Below are positions 45,648 to 54,092 of a stretch of DNA of 64,000 nt, piece after piece. A program made the position numbers and the translations under genes. Source of the stretch: HGM04593 sp045630965 (lineage in GTDB: Bacteria > Bacteroidota > Bacteroidia > Bacteroidales > Bacteroidaceae). The notes below the pieces were generated by a model. The model searched no databases, was not told the origin of the DNA, and saw nothing but the letters and a program-made list of their open reading frames with translations. The stretch is from contig JAZQTU010000006.1 of assembly GCA_045630965.1 (NCBI GenBank), positions 1-64,000 of the forward strand. Reading direction: 5' to 3'. How positions within the stretch are numbered: the first letter of the stretch is position 1; each line of letters opens with the position of its first letter.

Positions 45648-45698
45648 GTGATTTTTATAATATTGTCGGACGTTTAGACTAGTAAAATGCGTAAAACA

Positions 45699-45723
45699 TA
45701 CCAGCCCGCTAAGTGGGCTGGTA
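45699..45723 (-). terminator. Hairpin after the gene at 45748-46224
   Basis: TACCAGCCC-(7)-GGGCTGGTA: a 9-bp GC-rich stem 25 bases past the minus-strand stop. Confidence 0.6.
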
Positions 45724-45747
45724 GTGGATAACGTACTATGTTTATAT

Positions 45748-46224
45748 TTATTTCTTTATAATTTTATATTCTGTTATAGGTTCGTATAAATAAGGAACAA
45801 AATGGTATGCACGGCAAATGATTATGCTTTTGCTTGCTGTTGCATGCAATGTGACTTTTATTGGTAAGTTGTCATTCATTCTATCTTTGCTCAGCAGATA
45901 ATCGATTTCTTCTTTTTCGACCATGTTGGTTACCAACTCTTTCATGCTGAGTTCAAAGAACAACTCTCTTTTTGTCAGTTTCTCATTTGTTGGTTGGTAT
46001 ATCAAGGATTTTGATGTTATGAACAATTTTATTATACCAATCGTAGCCAATATGAATGCTATCATAAGCGTTGGCATTTTGGCGCTGTTTTCCACTCCCA
46101 TGCCTAATGCAATAGCTAACAATACTATTGTTGCAACAAGAAGGAATAAAGGGATATATGGGAATTTCCTTTTAAGTATTATGTTGTTATTTTCAAGGAA
46201 TAATTTATCAAAATCTGTATTCAT
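45748..46224 (-). CDS. Hypothetical membrane protein, two membrane spans
   Basis: 158 residues. Two hydrophobic segments near the N-terminus (YIPLFLLVATIVLLAIALGM and TLMIAFILATIGIIKLFI) are followed by an ~85-residue soluble domain (KLTKRELFFELSMKEL, then KEEIDYLLSKDRMN). I do not recognise a family. It is monocistronic, with a hairpin downstream and another upstream, and is the first gene of the accessory region that runs to 56.0 kb. Confidence 0.65.
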   Translation of the reverse strand: MNTDFDKLFLENNNIILKRKFPYIPLFLLVATIVLLAIALGMGVENSAKMPTLMIAFILATIGIIKLFITSKSLIYQPTNEKLTKRELFFELSMKELVTNMVEKEEIDYLLSKDRMNDNLPIKVTLHATASKSIIICRAYHFVPYLYEPITEYKIIKK

Positions 46225-46262
46225 TATTTAGTTTTTTAGAATAGTTATACAAAATATAATTG

Positions 46263-46285
46263 GGTTGCCATTTGTAATGGCAACC
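46263..46285 (-). terminator. Hairpin between small minus-strand genes
   Basis: GGTTGCCATT-TGT-AATGGCAACC, downstream of the gene ending at 46314 on the minus strand. Confidence 0.6.
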
Positions 46286-46313
46286 TGTTTTTAATTTTTT
46301 TATATAACAATTG

Positions 46314-46703
46314 CTAAATAACGATATGCCTCAAGGCGTATATATAATATCTGCGTGTGTGGCGATATTGTATTACTGCCTTGTGGCATAGAGCGAAAAG
46401 ATATTCCGCCTTAATAGTGTTTACATAACTTTTGAAACTGCATCCACTCTTTGTGTTGTCGTAAGTACGCCTTGTTGTATTGTTTTTACCATGACGTGTA
46501 AACGATATGTTGTTTTGTTGTGGATGCTCGAACTTACAGTGTTGTAAACGTTCTTGTAATTTGCAGATACTGTTTTTTGTACTGTTTTTAATCTTACCAT
46601 ACTCTTTGTTGCTATAGTTCTCGGCAGCAATGGTATTGCAATTGCCTATAACAAAAAGTGTTGTAAGGAACAGTAATATGAATATGTGTATTCTGCGTTT
46701 CAT
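46314..46703 (-). pseudogene. Small secreted protein gene, probably frameshifted
   Basis: The frame from the ATG at 46703 starts with a good signal peptide (HIFILLFLTTLFVIGNCNTI) and a short mature part up to about residue 40 (ENYSNKEYGK). After that the reading is poor (many His/Arg/Cys). A neighbouring frame, ending with a stop at about 46421, reads smoothly from that point: LKTVQKTVSANYKNVYNTVS, then TTYRLHVMVKTIQQGVLTT and DAVSKVM. One extra base near 46585-46600 (AAG-A-TTA) would account for it. If corrected, the product would be a ~95-residue secreted protein. It may be a true pseudogene, an assembly error, or a real 129-residue protein. The promoter TATCTTTG is 24 bases upstream, so it was at least recently expressed. 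Confidence 0.5.
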
Positions 46704-46726
46704 TAAGTTTAATGTTCTATCTTTTG

Positions 46727-46734
46727 CAAAGATA
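46727..46734 (-). promoter_or_regulatory. -7 box of the small secreted gene
   Basis: Reads TATCTTTG on the minus strand, exact consensus, 24 bases before the ATG. Confidence 0.6.
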
Positions 46735-46761
46735 GTTATTTTTTAACAATAGTATTGTGCT

Positions 46762-46962
46762 TTAATACTTTTCCTCTTTCATTTTACAATCTCTTAATAG
46801 ATGTTTCTCGTTTTTGCTTATGTATATGCTACATTTTATGAACAGTAGCAACGATGCTGTGAAGATGATTGTGGATATGAGGTTATTGAAAAGATTTTCT
46901 GCTGTGCCTAACATGAGTATTAATCCGGCCAACTGTAAAGCTATTATAATTTTTGCATTCAT
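46762..46962 (-). CDS. Small two-span membrane protein
   Basis: 66 residues with two hydrophobic spans (IIIALQLAGLILMLGTA, then LISTIIFTASLLLFIK) and a charged C-terminus (KNEKHLLRDCKMKEEKY). No family is recognised. It lies 26 bases after the gene at 46989-47360 on the same strand and could be co-transcribed with it. Small size lowers confidence. Confidence 0.45.
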   Translation of the reverse strand: MNAKIIIALQLAGLILMLGTAENLFNNLISTIIFTASLLLFIKCSIYISKNEKHLLRDCKMKEEKY

Positions 46963-46988
46963 GTTTTCTTGGTTTTTGTCAGTAAATA

Positions 46989-47360
46989 CTAAAATCTCCA
47001 GTAAATTAATTTTTCTGTTTTCGGGATGTTCCTTTTTGTAATGAGCGTCGCCTTTTCCAGTTCTTTGTTTTTCCTCATCAGTGTCACTTCGCCTATTACC
47101 TCTTCTTCGTCACAGTTCTTGTCAATTCTTACTTCAATCCTGTATCTGTCCGGTCCAACGGTCTTTATTCTTCCTTTAAGAAAGTTCTGGACGTATTCCT
47201 CATTGATGTATCCTTCCTTGATGCTGTATATCTCAACAAGGTCGCTTCTGTTGCTGTTTTTGTGTTTTAACTTGAGCTTCAGATATTCCCAAAGTTCCAT
47301 GATCTTTTCAAGAAACATTACGTAAAGATGTCTGCAATTGTTTATAACTCTGCTTTTCAT
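46989..47360 (-). CDS. Hypothetical protein of the accessory region
   Basis: 123 residues, soluble and charged, without a signal peptide or membrane span (for example EYLKLKLKHKNSNRSDLVEI, then KGRIKTVGPDRYRIEVRID). The true start may be later (the Met at position 15 or 21). It is divergent from the S24 repressor gene, the position typical of phage or element accessory genes, but nothing in the protein identifies a role. Confidence 0.5.
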   Translation of the reverse strand: MKSRVINNCRHLYVMFLEKIMELWEYLKLKLKHKNSNRSDLVEIYSIKEGYINEEYVQNFLKGRIKTVGPDRYRIEVRIDKNCDEEEVIGEVTLMRKNKELEKATLITKRNIPKTEKLIYWRF

Positions 47361-47609
47361 AGTAAATATTTTGTTGTTTTCTGCTACTATTAAATTTCAA
47401 TGCCTTTTGTCTATCTCATCAGTTTATTATATATTTGTCAATAATGCGTTTTTGTCCTGTTTTATAGTGAAATTATGGACAAATGTGGTTGAATTTTATA
47501 TATAATAGCCAAATATGGCTACAAATATAGTTGTAAATTTTCTTATCGAGTTGTAGTATTAGCTAAAATATGCTAATTTGGAATTTGTCTAATCAACATT
47601 GGTTTGTTT

Positions 47610-48242
47610 ATGAAAAAAGACAATATAAAAGAGAGGGTAATTGCCGTATTGAAGTATAAAGGTCTTAACGTGAACAGAGCGAGCAGTATATTTGCAATGC
47701 CCCAACGTACATTGAACCGTCAAGTGAATGAAGATGGAAAGGTTGCGATGGAGCTTGTGTATGCCATTCTTGATAATTTTCCTGAAATATCCCCTGCATG
47801 GCTCATAATGGGGGAGGGTGATATGTTGCGTGAGGAAAGTGTTGTAATGGAATGCGAAACGGCACCTTTTTACAGTGACATGCCGGTAAGCGCCGGTTTA
47901 AGAGAGGCGTTTGACCCTTCTCGTGAAAAAGCAAGTGGTTACATCTCGTTGCCTTCACAGAATGCGAGTTTCTATTTCCCCGTTTCCGGTACTTCTATGG
48001 AACCCGAAGTCTTTGCCGGTGACATTGTCGGAGTGGTAAGGGTTGAACCTGACGACAAGATAACTCCTGATGCCATATATATGATTGTAACAAATGATGC
48101 CAGAATGATCAAACATTGTTACATTGATGAGAATAATCATGAACTTTTATGGTGTGTGTCACCTAATTATCCATCTTTCCCTATAAATAAATCGGACATA
48201 TGTGCTATGTTCCGTGTTGTTTCAAGGATACAGTATTTCTGA
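47610..48242 (+). CDS. S24/LexA-CI-type repressor with HTH
   Basis: 210 residues from the ATG at 47610; a TTG two codons upstream is unlikely. The N-terminal ~65 residues form an HTH domain (VIAVLKYKGLNVNRASSIF, then QRTLNRQVNEDGKVAMELVY) that ends in the Bacteroides-type PAWLIMGEGDML motif. The C-terminal half is a peptidase S24 domain with the Ser motif VSGTSMEPEVFAGDIVG (about 128-144) and the Lys in NDARMIKHCYI. The cleavage-site region ASGYISLP replaces the classical Ala-Gly, so self-cleavage is uncertain. It is probably the regulator of the phage-like island that follows, although the transcriptional target is not visible. A hairpin terminator follows. Confidence 0.85.
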   Translation: MKKDNIKERVIAVLKYKGLNVNRASSIFAMPQRTLNRQVNEDGKVAMELVYAILDNFPEISPAWLIMGEGDMLREESVVMECETAPFYSDMPVSAGLREAFDPSREKASGYISLPSQNASFYFPVSGTSMEPEVFAGDIVGVVRVEPDDKITPDAIYMIVTNDARMIKHCYIDENNHELLWCVSPNYPSFPINKSDICAMFRVVSRIQYF

Positions 48243-48260
48243 TATACCTTTATATTAAAT

Positions 48261-48303
48261 AAAAATATCCCAATTGTCATAAAATGGTAATTGGGATATT
48301 TTT
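48261..48303. terminator. Bidirectional terminator between repressor and minus-strand gene
   Basis: A perfect 15-bp stem with A/T-rich ends (48261-48275 with 48289-48303), between two convergent stop codons. Confidence 0.88.
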
Positions 48304-48313
48304 GTGCTCTGTT

Positions 48314-48550
48314 TCATTCGATACCCCGTAAGGTCTGTTGCAGAAGCACGCTGATATTTTCATCACCCTGGTCTCGTTCCTTGTTCAACTTGACAAGAAA
48401 ATCTGCAGTGGTTTTCAACGCCTGGTTTATTGTGCCCGGGTCTTCGCAGTTGAGAGTCAGTTTTTCCAGACGGCCTATCAGACGATGGAACAGAGCTAGT
48501 GTCTCGTTGTGTACATCGTCAAGTGTGACATTTTTCTTCTGTTTCTTCAT
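48314..48550 (-). CDS. Small helical protein of the phage-like island
   Basis: 78 residues, charged and helical: MKKQKKNVTLDDVHNETLAL, then GTINQALKTTADFLVKLNKE. Size and charge are like small DNA-binding or terminase-small-subunit-like phage proteins, but no motif confirms this. It is convergent to the repressor gene and divergent from the plus-strand phage genes, with a long inverted repeat at 48598-48651 between. Confidence 0.55.
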   Translation of the reverse strand: MKKQKKNVTLDDVHNETLALFHRLIGRLEKLTLNCEDPGTINQALKTTADFLVKLNKERDQGDENISVLLQQTLRGIE

Positions 48551-48597
48551 TTCATTTATGTTTATCTGCTAAGTTATGGCGGATATAATCCTTTGTG

Positions 48598-48651
48598 GTT
48601 GCTGAAATGACAAAAGCATTCGCTGATGCTGCATTTTGTCATTTCAGCAAC
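48598..48651. promoter_or_regulatory. Long inverted repeat in the divergent phage-island gap
   Basis: Perfect 18-bp arms (48598-48615 and 48634-48651) around an 18-base loop. It lies between the divergent gene starts at 48550 (minus) and 48694 (plus), so it could be a regulatory hairpin, an operator or a recombination site. No T-tract follows either side, so a terminator is less likely. Confidence 0.5.
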
Positions 48652-48693
48652 TTGATTCTTTCGTGACCATGTTTCTTTTGCGTCAAAAAAACT

Positions 48694-49218
48694 ATGGCAC
48701 TACCAATGATTTTGACAGGAATAAATGGGGCTTTGGGCCTCTATTCCACAATTAAGGGAATGATTGATTCCCATGAGGCTAAAACAAAGCAGAACGCGTT
48801 ACGTCAGGAAGCCCGTAACGAAGAGAATGCATGGTACAGAAGGAACTACTACGGCAATCTTATGGATAACAAGGCCGCAAAGGCCGCCATAAAAAGGGTG
48901 GAGAATACCTTGCGCCGTAATAATGAAGAGGGGCGGGCGCGTAGTGTAATAACCGGTGCTACTCCTGAACATAACATTGCACGCAACGAGCAGGGACTAC
49001 GTACAATGGAGAATGTTGTTGATAATCTTGCAGCCATTGACAGTAACGAAAAGAAAAGTATCGATGCTGCGCACAGGCAAAACAAAATCTCTATGATCAA
49101 CAACGACCGTCAGCAACTTTCAATTGATGAGCGTATGGCCAAGAGTGCTGCATCAAACGGATACAACCTTATGCAGAATGCCTTGTTGGGAGTGAACTGG
49201 GGAAAGGAGAAAAGATAA
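48694..49218 (+). CDS. Phage-like helical protein
   Basis: 174 residues. An N-terminal hydrophobic, glycine-containing segment (MALPMILTGINGALGLYSTI) is followed by a highly charged helical body (KTKQNALRQEARNEENAWYR and so on) with few aromatic residues. Such proteins are common near the portal genes of Bacteroides podo-like phages and may be virion or ejection proteins, but I cannot assign a family. It lies at the start of the plus-strand phage run. Confidence 0.6.
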   Translation: MALPMILTGINGALGLYSTIKGMIDSHEAKTKQNALRQEARNEENAWYRRNYYGNLMDNKAAKAAIKRVENTLRRNNEEGRARSVITGATPEHNIARNEQGLRTMENVVDNLAAIDSNEKKSIDAAHRQNKISMINNDRQQLSIDERMAKSAASNGYNLMQNALLGVNWGKEKR

Positions 49219-49230
49219 TGTACATTGATT

Positions 49231-49521
49231 ATGAATGGAACTTATAAAGAAAATAAATCTGCGAACTTTTGGGATGATTTTTTCAGGCGTCGGGAGAAAA
49301 TGCTGCATGAACGGCAAGCCCGTGAATATGCTACGGGGGTTATTGGGCTGTTATCACAATTTCTTTCGCATAAAAAGCCAACAACTGAAACTGTTTCCAG
49401 TAAATCTTGTGGATATTTCTTCAACAAAGTGAATTGTATGCCCTGCTGCTATGCAGTCAGTATCACTGCGGATATCTTGCCAGGGAAAGTAAAAAAGAAC
49501 AGGATTAAAAGTAAAATTTGA
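49231..49521 (+). CDS. Small phage-island protein
   Basis: 96 residues from the ATG at 49231, 12 bases after the previous stop. The N-terminal half is charged and helical (FWDDFFRRREKMLHERQARE). The C-terminal half is Cys-rich (NKVNCMPCCYAVSITADI) and looks unlike phage structural proteins, so a frameshift or a short chance extension is possible. No function is assigned. Confidence 0.5.
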   Translation: MNGTYKENKSANFWDDFFRRREKMLHERQAREYATGVIGLLSQFLSHKKPTTETVSSKSCGYFFNKVNCMPCCYAVSITADILPGKVKKNRIKSKI

Positions 49522-49524
49522 ATT

Positions 49525-52500
49525 ATGATATCAACGAACAATGACAATAGGAAAAAACGGAGTGAAAATAAAGATGTGTTCAATGCTGGCTATGAGAATG
49601 GGCTTTCGTTGAAAGGTATGGAATTTGGTGGAGAGGAACATGATATGTTTGCTACCGGGATGGATGCCATGAAAAGCCGTACGGCTGAAAAGTTGAACTA
49701 TTTGACTGCTCCGGCTAATACCAAACAGCAGGAACTGGCCTTCAGGAACTCTTTTGCAGACTATATGTTGCCTAAAGATTCTCAGGAACGTCATCGCAGG
49801 AATTATGCACTTTCAAGGGAGGCGCTCGATGATGTAGTCGGCGACTATTACAATAACAGCTTGAAAAGGAGATTTGAGATGAAGCGTGAGGATGCAAAAA
49901 GGGATGGTCGTAATGAATATATGCGTTATACATCTGTTCCTGGTGCCGACCCTGTCAATGCATACAAGGCTTCTGTGCGTGTCGATGATCCGGAGAGAGT
50001 TATTGATGAAACGATGAAAAGTGTGGACGATGATTATCTTATGAAACAGGTGGCGCCTTTGGCTTCGTATGGTGGCTATGATGCAAAGGAGTATGTCGAT
50101 AATTTAGTAAAGCCGTCGTTGCGTGACAAAATGGTTAAAGAGTATATTGATGAAAATACTCCACGCAGCAGTGCTGAGTATGTCATGCGTTCTGCTTTTG
50201 ACAATTCTCTAATGGGTAAAGTGGGGGCTCTTGGTTTGGCTGGGGATAAGTCTGCCAAGAGTAACCGTCTGCTTGCTTCCGAAGGAGTTGCCAATTATGA
50301 TGCCAACAGAATGGAAAATTTTGCGGCAGGTGTCGGAGGTCTGCTTGTTGATACGCCTGCCTTTTCCGGTTTTGGAAGAGTCTCGGCTTCGATAGTGGGC
50401 AATGGAACCAGGAAGGCGGTTGAAAAGATTTCACGCAATGTCTTGTCGCGTTATAAGGACAGGCTTGTCAGCAAGGAATTCGCCGATGGCGTCGCACGCA
50501 AGGTTGTTGTAGAACGGCTGAAGAACCGCATAGTACAAGGTGCTACTGCTCAGGGTCTTACCCTTGGTGGGTATGACGTGGCAAACAGTGTGGCCGACGA
50601 CATTCTTTATAACGGAACGGTCGATCCTGTCAAGGCTACAGGTTCTTTTGTCAAAGGATTTGCAACGGGCGCGGCAGTTGGTGCTGTCGGTACATCAATG
50701 AGAGCACGCGTAAATGGCTTGACATCTGGAAAAAGATTGCTTTCCTCTGCGGGGGTGCTGAGCGCGGAGTCGGCTGTCTTTACAGCCGGAAGTGAACTGG
50801 ACAAGCTGGCGCATGGTGTAGAGGTTGAGCCGATAGACCTGCTTTATGATTATGCAGAGAGTTCTGCAACTCTGCTTACAATGAGAATGGCCAATTGGCG
50901 TCCGAAAGGAGCTGCAGAAAAATTGGACAAGGAAGGGCATATAAAAGAAGAACTCAAACTCTCAAAATCGCAAGCACAGGAACTTCGTGAGGCGAATGTC
51001 AATCCAGAAGAGTTTATGGAGATGATAGAACATGAATTGCGAATTCCTTCTCTCTCCAGCTCCGGTGCAAGATTGTTGAAGGAGAACTATGCCAAGCTAA
51101 TGGCTGACAAGAACCTGTCTGCGGCTTCAAAATCAAAATTGATGTATCTTGTAGAGAATAAAATAACATCTACACCGCCTGTGGTTTTTGATTATGAGGT
51201 TTCGCAAAATGAGCATGGAATATGGCTGGTGAAAATGCTTGATGCCGGCGGAGGGGTTGTTGAAAATCTCTCTTTTGATAATGCCGGAGCTGCAAAAAGT
51301 CATCTCATTAAAGAGCGCGCAGGTATACGCAGGAACAGGATTGCTCATTTTGAAAATGAGTTGACTTCTGGTATCAATTCGTATAATTTTCTCCATGAAG
51401 CGGGGCTATATGCCAAAGAGAAGGGTGTCAGTGCCGACATCCTTGCTGAAGCAATGTACAAGAGTGCAAGAAAAGAACAACTCAATAGTACCGAGCAATT
51501 TATGATTGATGAGATTCTTGCCCGTTCATCGTATCATGAATCACAGATAAGCAGTGCGCTTTCAAACGCAAGACGTAATATTGAAGAAAATTATAAGCTT
51601 GACAGAGGTGCTCTTTCGGCAATTGTCGACAAGCATTATTCGAATTGTACATTCACTGAAAATATGGCTCTTGACGAGTATGAGAACTTTGTACGTTCCG
51701 AGGTTGAAAGGATTAAGGAGCGTGCATCCGTGCCTCATCCTGCAGCGGTGCTCGGCATGAGCAATGCCGAAATCAAGCGTCGTGAGGCTGAAGAATACAA
51801 TCAACGCCTGAATAATCGTCTTGCTGTGTCTGATGATGCGGTAACAAAACAGGATGCGGTTTTTGAAAAGTTGCGTGTTATTCCCGAAAACAGACCAGGA
51901 CATGTCTGGAATGTTTATGGGCATGAGCTAAAGAAGGAGACTGTGGATGAGTATGAAAGACATGCGAGTGAGTTTTCAAGCAAGTTCGGTCAGGATATAG
52001 TATTCATTACAGACGAGCACCAGATTGAGAGACCAGCAGTAGAAACACCCGATGCTGTAAGAGAGTACAACAACAGGCTGCATGCACTCGGTTGGGTCCA
52101 TAAAGGAAAGGTGTATATAAACTTGCCGAATATTAAGGATCATGCTGAACTTGAAACTACAATAGTACACGAAGTGGTGGGGCACCTTGGACTGAAGAAA
52201 CTCTTTGGCCGTTATATGTATGACTTTATCGAGGATGTATACAAGAGCGCCGACGGTTCTGTAAGGCATGGCATAAACAAGATAAGGGATGCTTATGGCA
52301 AGACTGACATGTATACTGCAACAGAAGAGTATCTTGCAAGCCTTGTGGAAAAGGCGTATCCTAATGCTCAGGAGCGTAACCTTTTGGTCAGGTTCAAGGA
52401 TTTTGTAAAAGGAATGCTTATAAGGCACAATATTTACAAGCCCAAGTATCGCAGAGTGAATGAAAAGGATTTACAGTCGATAATGGAAGCGCATTGCCGT

Positions 52501-54078
52501 TATGTGTTCAATAACAGGGATGCATCAAAACACCGTGGTGAGGTCTTTGGTAAATTCCGCAGTGCAACTCTTGATGCTGAAGCTTATAGTAATCCGGATG
52601 ATTATGCACGCCGTAAAAGGGATATGATACAGGAAGGCTCATATATGAAATGGACACCCGAAAAATTCAAGGGGGCAAAATATCTTGTGAATTATCCCTA
52701 TCTGCCTGCCAATATACAGGAAAGGATTATGAAGGAGACTGGAATGAGCGATGAGGCTCTTCGTATGCAGAGTGAAGCGGCTAATTACCGTTTCGAGGGT
52801 AAGAAAGGAGCTAAAAACTACGGTAAAGCATATTATGAAGATATGGAAGAGGTGCTTGAGGATGCTGTATCCTTTGAGAAAGATGGTCTCTCTCCCTTGC
52901 AGATAAAGAAATTGACAGGCTGGGAGCGTGGCGCAGACGGTGAATGGCGTCGTGAAGTGTCGGAATATCCACGTCTGGTAAGAGATTATATATACGCTTC
53001 GCTGTTCGACAATAAACCGGAACTTGCAGAACTTTATAAAAAGATAAAGAAGGTGCCTTACGAAGCATGGGGAGATACTGAAAAAGATGCTTGGGAGAGG
53101 GTTATGAAAGAGGGTAAACGTTATATGAAGAGGCCTGTTCTGCAGGATGTCGTCAACGACTTTGAACTCTTTATCTCCTATCCCGAATTTGCAGCTATAC
53201 CGGTAAGGATTGTTGAGGATGCTCCCTCGCTTGTACGTTACGACAGCAAGGCCAAGGAGATGGTAGTCGACAGGAAACTTTTTCTTTCTCCCGAGGCAAA
53301 CGGCTATATGGCTGCAGCATTGCAGAATGTCATACAGGAGTATGAAGGGTTCAGCAAGGCGGTGTCGTTACGTCTGTTGTCGCTTGAAGGTAGGCTGGCA
53401 AAAAAATACAAGAATGCGCAGAAGTGCATTGCACTTGTAGACGGTGTGCGCAGAGAGTTGCCTTCCTTCGATGAGAATTCACAGATAGAACGCGCTTTTG
53501 AACGTGAATTTGGTATGGATATACAAACGTTCAAGAGAATGTATCCTACATACGATGACTATCTTTTCCATAAACTGACCGGGAAGAATTTCTCGTTCAG
53601 CGGTAATGTGGAGATGGAAAACGTACGCAAGCGTTACAAGATGAATGAAAAAGCCCGGAATTCTACTCTTGCAGAAGAGACTGAATCGGTTCCTCGTGAT
53701 AGGCAGGTGGTGGTAAAGAGGCTCGAAGACCTTGAAAAATATTTTACAGGACCGCTCGATGTTATTAACCGTTACGTGCACGATATACATTCTGACGAGC
53801 CTATGAAGGTGAGGTCGCTTGGAGGAAGGTTTGACAAGACAAAAGTGATGCCGGCCGAATTTGCTGAATTCGACAGTGAACTTGACAGTTATACCAAGTA
53901 TCTTTTGCGTAATATGGTAAAGGAGAGGAGCGAAACCGGTGACTCTTACGGCTATAGGATGTATAAAGATCTAAAGGAACTTGGCAAAAAGGATATAAAG
54001 AAAAAGTTGGACAATTATGCAAAGGGTAGAGGTTGGTTCTGGAATATGAGTGATGATGACCTCAATATACTCAACTGA
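49525..54078 (+). CDS. Large phage polyvalent protein with metallopeptidase-like domain
   Basis: 1517 residues. The N-terminal third is charged and helical, with a Gly/Ala-rich, membrane-like region at about 270-425 (FAAGVGGLLVDTPAFSGFG, GAAVGAVGTSM). At about 865-935 is a zincin-like domain: LETTIVHEVVGHLGLKKLFG (His 882, Glu 883, His 887) and the later TATEEYLASLVEK (Glu 934/935). The spacing is HExxxH rather than canonical HExxH, although phage polyvalent proteins often carry HE-x-x-GH elements of this kind. At about 1250-1280 is a second region resembling the LPD23 polyvalent-protein domain (QNVIQEYEGFSKAVS). Such polyvalent proteins are injected with phage or conjugative DNA. The frame is intact over 4.5 kb. 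The portal gene follows 14 bases after its stop. Confidence 0.75.
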   Translation: MISTNNDNRKKRSENKDVFNAGYENGLSLKGMEFGGEEHDMFATGMDAMKSRTAEKLNYLTAPANTKQQELAFRNSFADYMLPKDSQERHRRNYALSREALDDVVGDYYNNSLKRRFEMKREDAKRDGRNEYMRYTSVPGADPVNAYKASVRVDDPERVIDETMKSVDDDYLMKQVAPLASYGGYDAKEYVDNLVKPSLRDKMVKEYIDENTPRSSAEYVMRSAFDNSLMGKVGALGLAGDKSAKSNRLLASEGVANYDANRMENFAAGVGGLLVDTPAFSGFGRVSASIVGNGTRKAVEKISRNVLSRYKDRLVSKEFADGVARKVVVERLKNRIVQGATAQGLTLGGYDVANSVADDILYNGTVDPVKATGSFVKGFATGAAVGAVGTSMRARVNGLTSGKRLLSSAGVLSAESAVFTAGSELDKLAHGVEVEPIDLLYDYAESSATLLTMRMANWRPKGAAEKLDKEGHIKEELKLSKSQAQELREANVNPEEFMEMIEHELRIPSLSSSGARLLKENYAKLMADKNLSAASKSKLMYLVENKITSTPPVVFDYEVSQNEHGIWLVKMLDAGGGVVENLSFDNAGAAKSHLIKERAGIRRNRIAHFENELTSGINSYNFLHEAGLYAKEKGVSADILAEAMYKSARKEQLNSTEQFMIDEILARSSYHESQISSALSNARRNIEENYKLDRGALSAIVDKHYSNCTFTENMALDEYENFVRSEVERIKERASVPHPAAVLGMSNAEIKRREAEEYNQRLNNRLAVSDDAVTKQDAVFEKLRVIPENRPGHVWNVYGHELKKETVDEYERHASEFSSKFGQDIVFITDEHQIERPAVETPDAVREYNNRLHALGWVHKGKVYINLPNIKDHAELETTIVHEVVGHLGLKKLFGRYMYDFIEDVYKSADGSVRHGINKIRDAYGKTDMYTATEEYLASLVEKAYPNAQERNLLVRFKDFVKGMLIRHNIYKPKYRRVNEKDLQSIMEAHCRYVFNNRDASKHRGEVFGKFRSATLDAEAYSNPDDYARRKRDMIQEGSYMKWTPEKFKGAKYLVNYPYLPANIQERIMKETGMSDEALRMQSEAANYRFEGKKGAKNYGKAYYEDMEEVLEDAVSFEKDGLSPLQIKKLTGWERGADGEWRREVSEYPRLVRDYIYASLFDNKPELAELYKKIKKVPYEAWGDTEKDAWERVMKEGKRYMKRPVLQDVVNDFELFISYPEFAAIPVRIVEDAPSLVRYDSKAKEMVVDRKLFLSPEANGYMAAALQNVIQEYEGFSKAVSLRLLSLEGRLAKKYKNAQKCIALVDGVRRELPSFDENSQIERAFEREFGMDIQTFKRMYPTYDDYLFHKLTGKNFSFSGNVEMENVRKRYKMNEKARNSTLAEETESVPRDRQVVVKRLEDLEKYFTGPLDVINRYVHDIHSDEPMKVRSLGGRFDKTKVMPAEFAEFDSELDSYTKYLLRNMVKERSETGDSYGYRMYKDLKELGKKDIKKKLDNYAKGRGWFWNMSDDDLNILN

Positions 54079-54092
54079 TAAATTATGATGTT

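Noticed and set aside
44060..46231. Plus-strand ORFs opposite the HAD, lrgAB and hypothetical genes
   Set aside because: They are antisense shadows; the minus-strand frames carry recognisable motifs.
43880..47360. tRNA-Lys as attachment site of the island
   Set aside because: The tRNA 3' end faces tyrS, away from the island, and I see no repeated 3' end.
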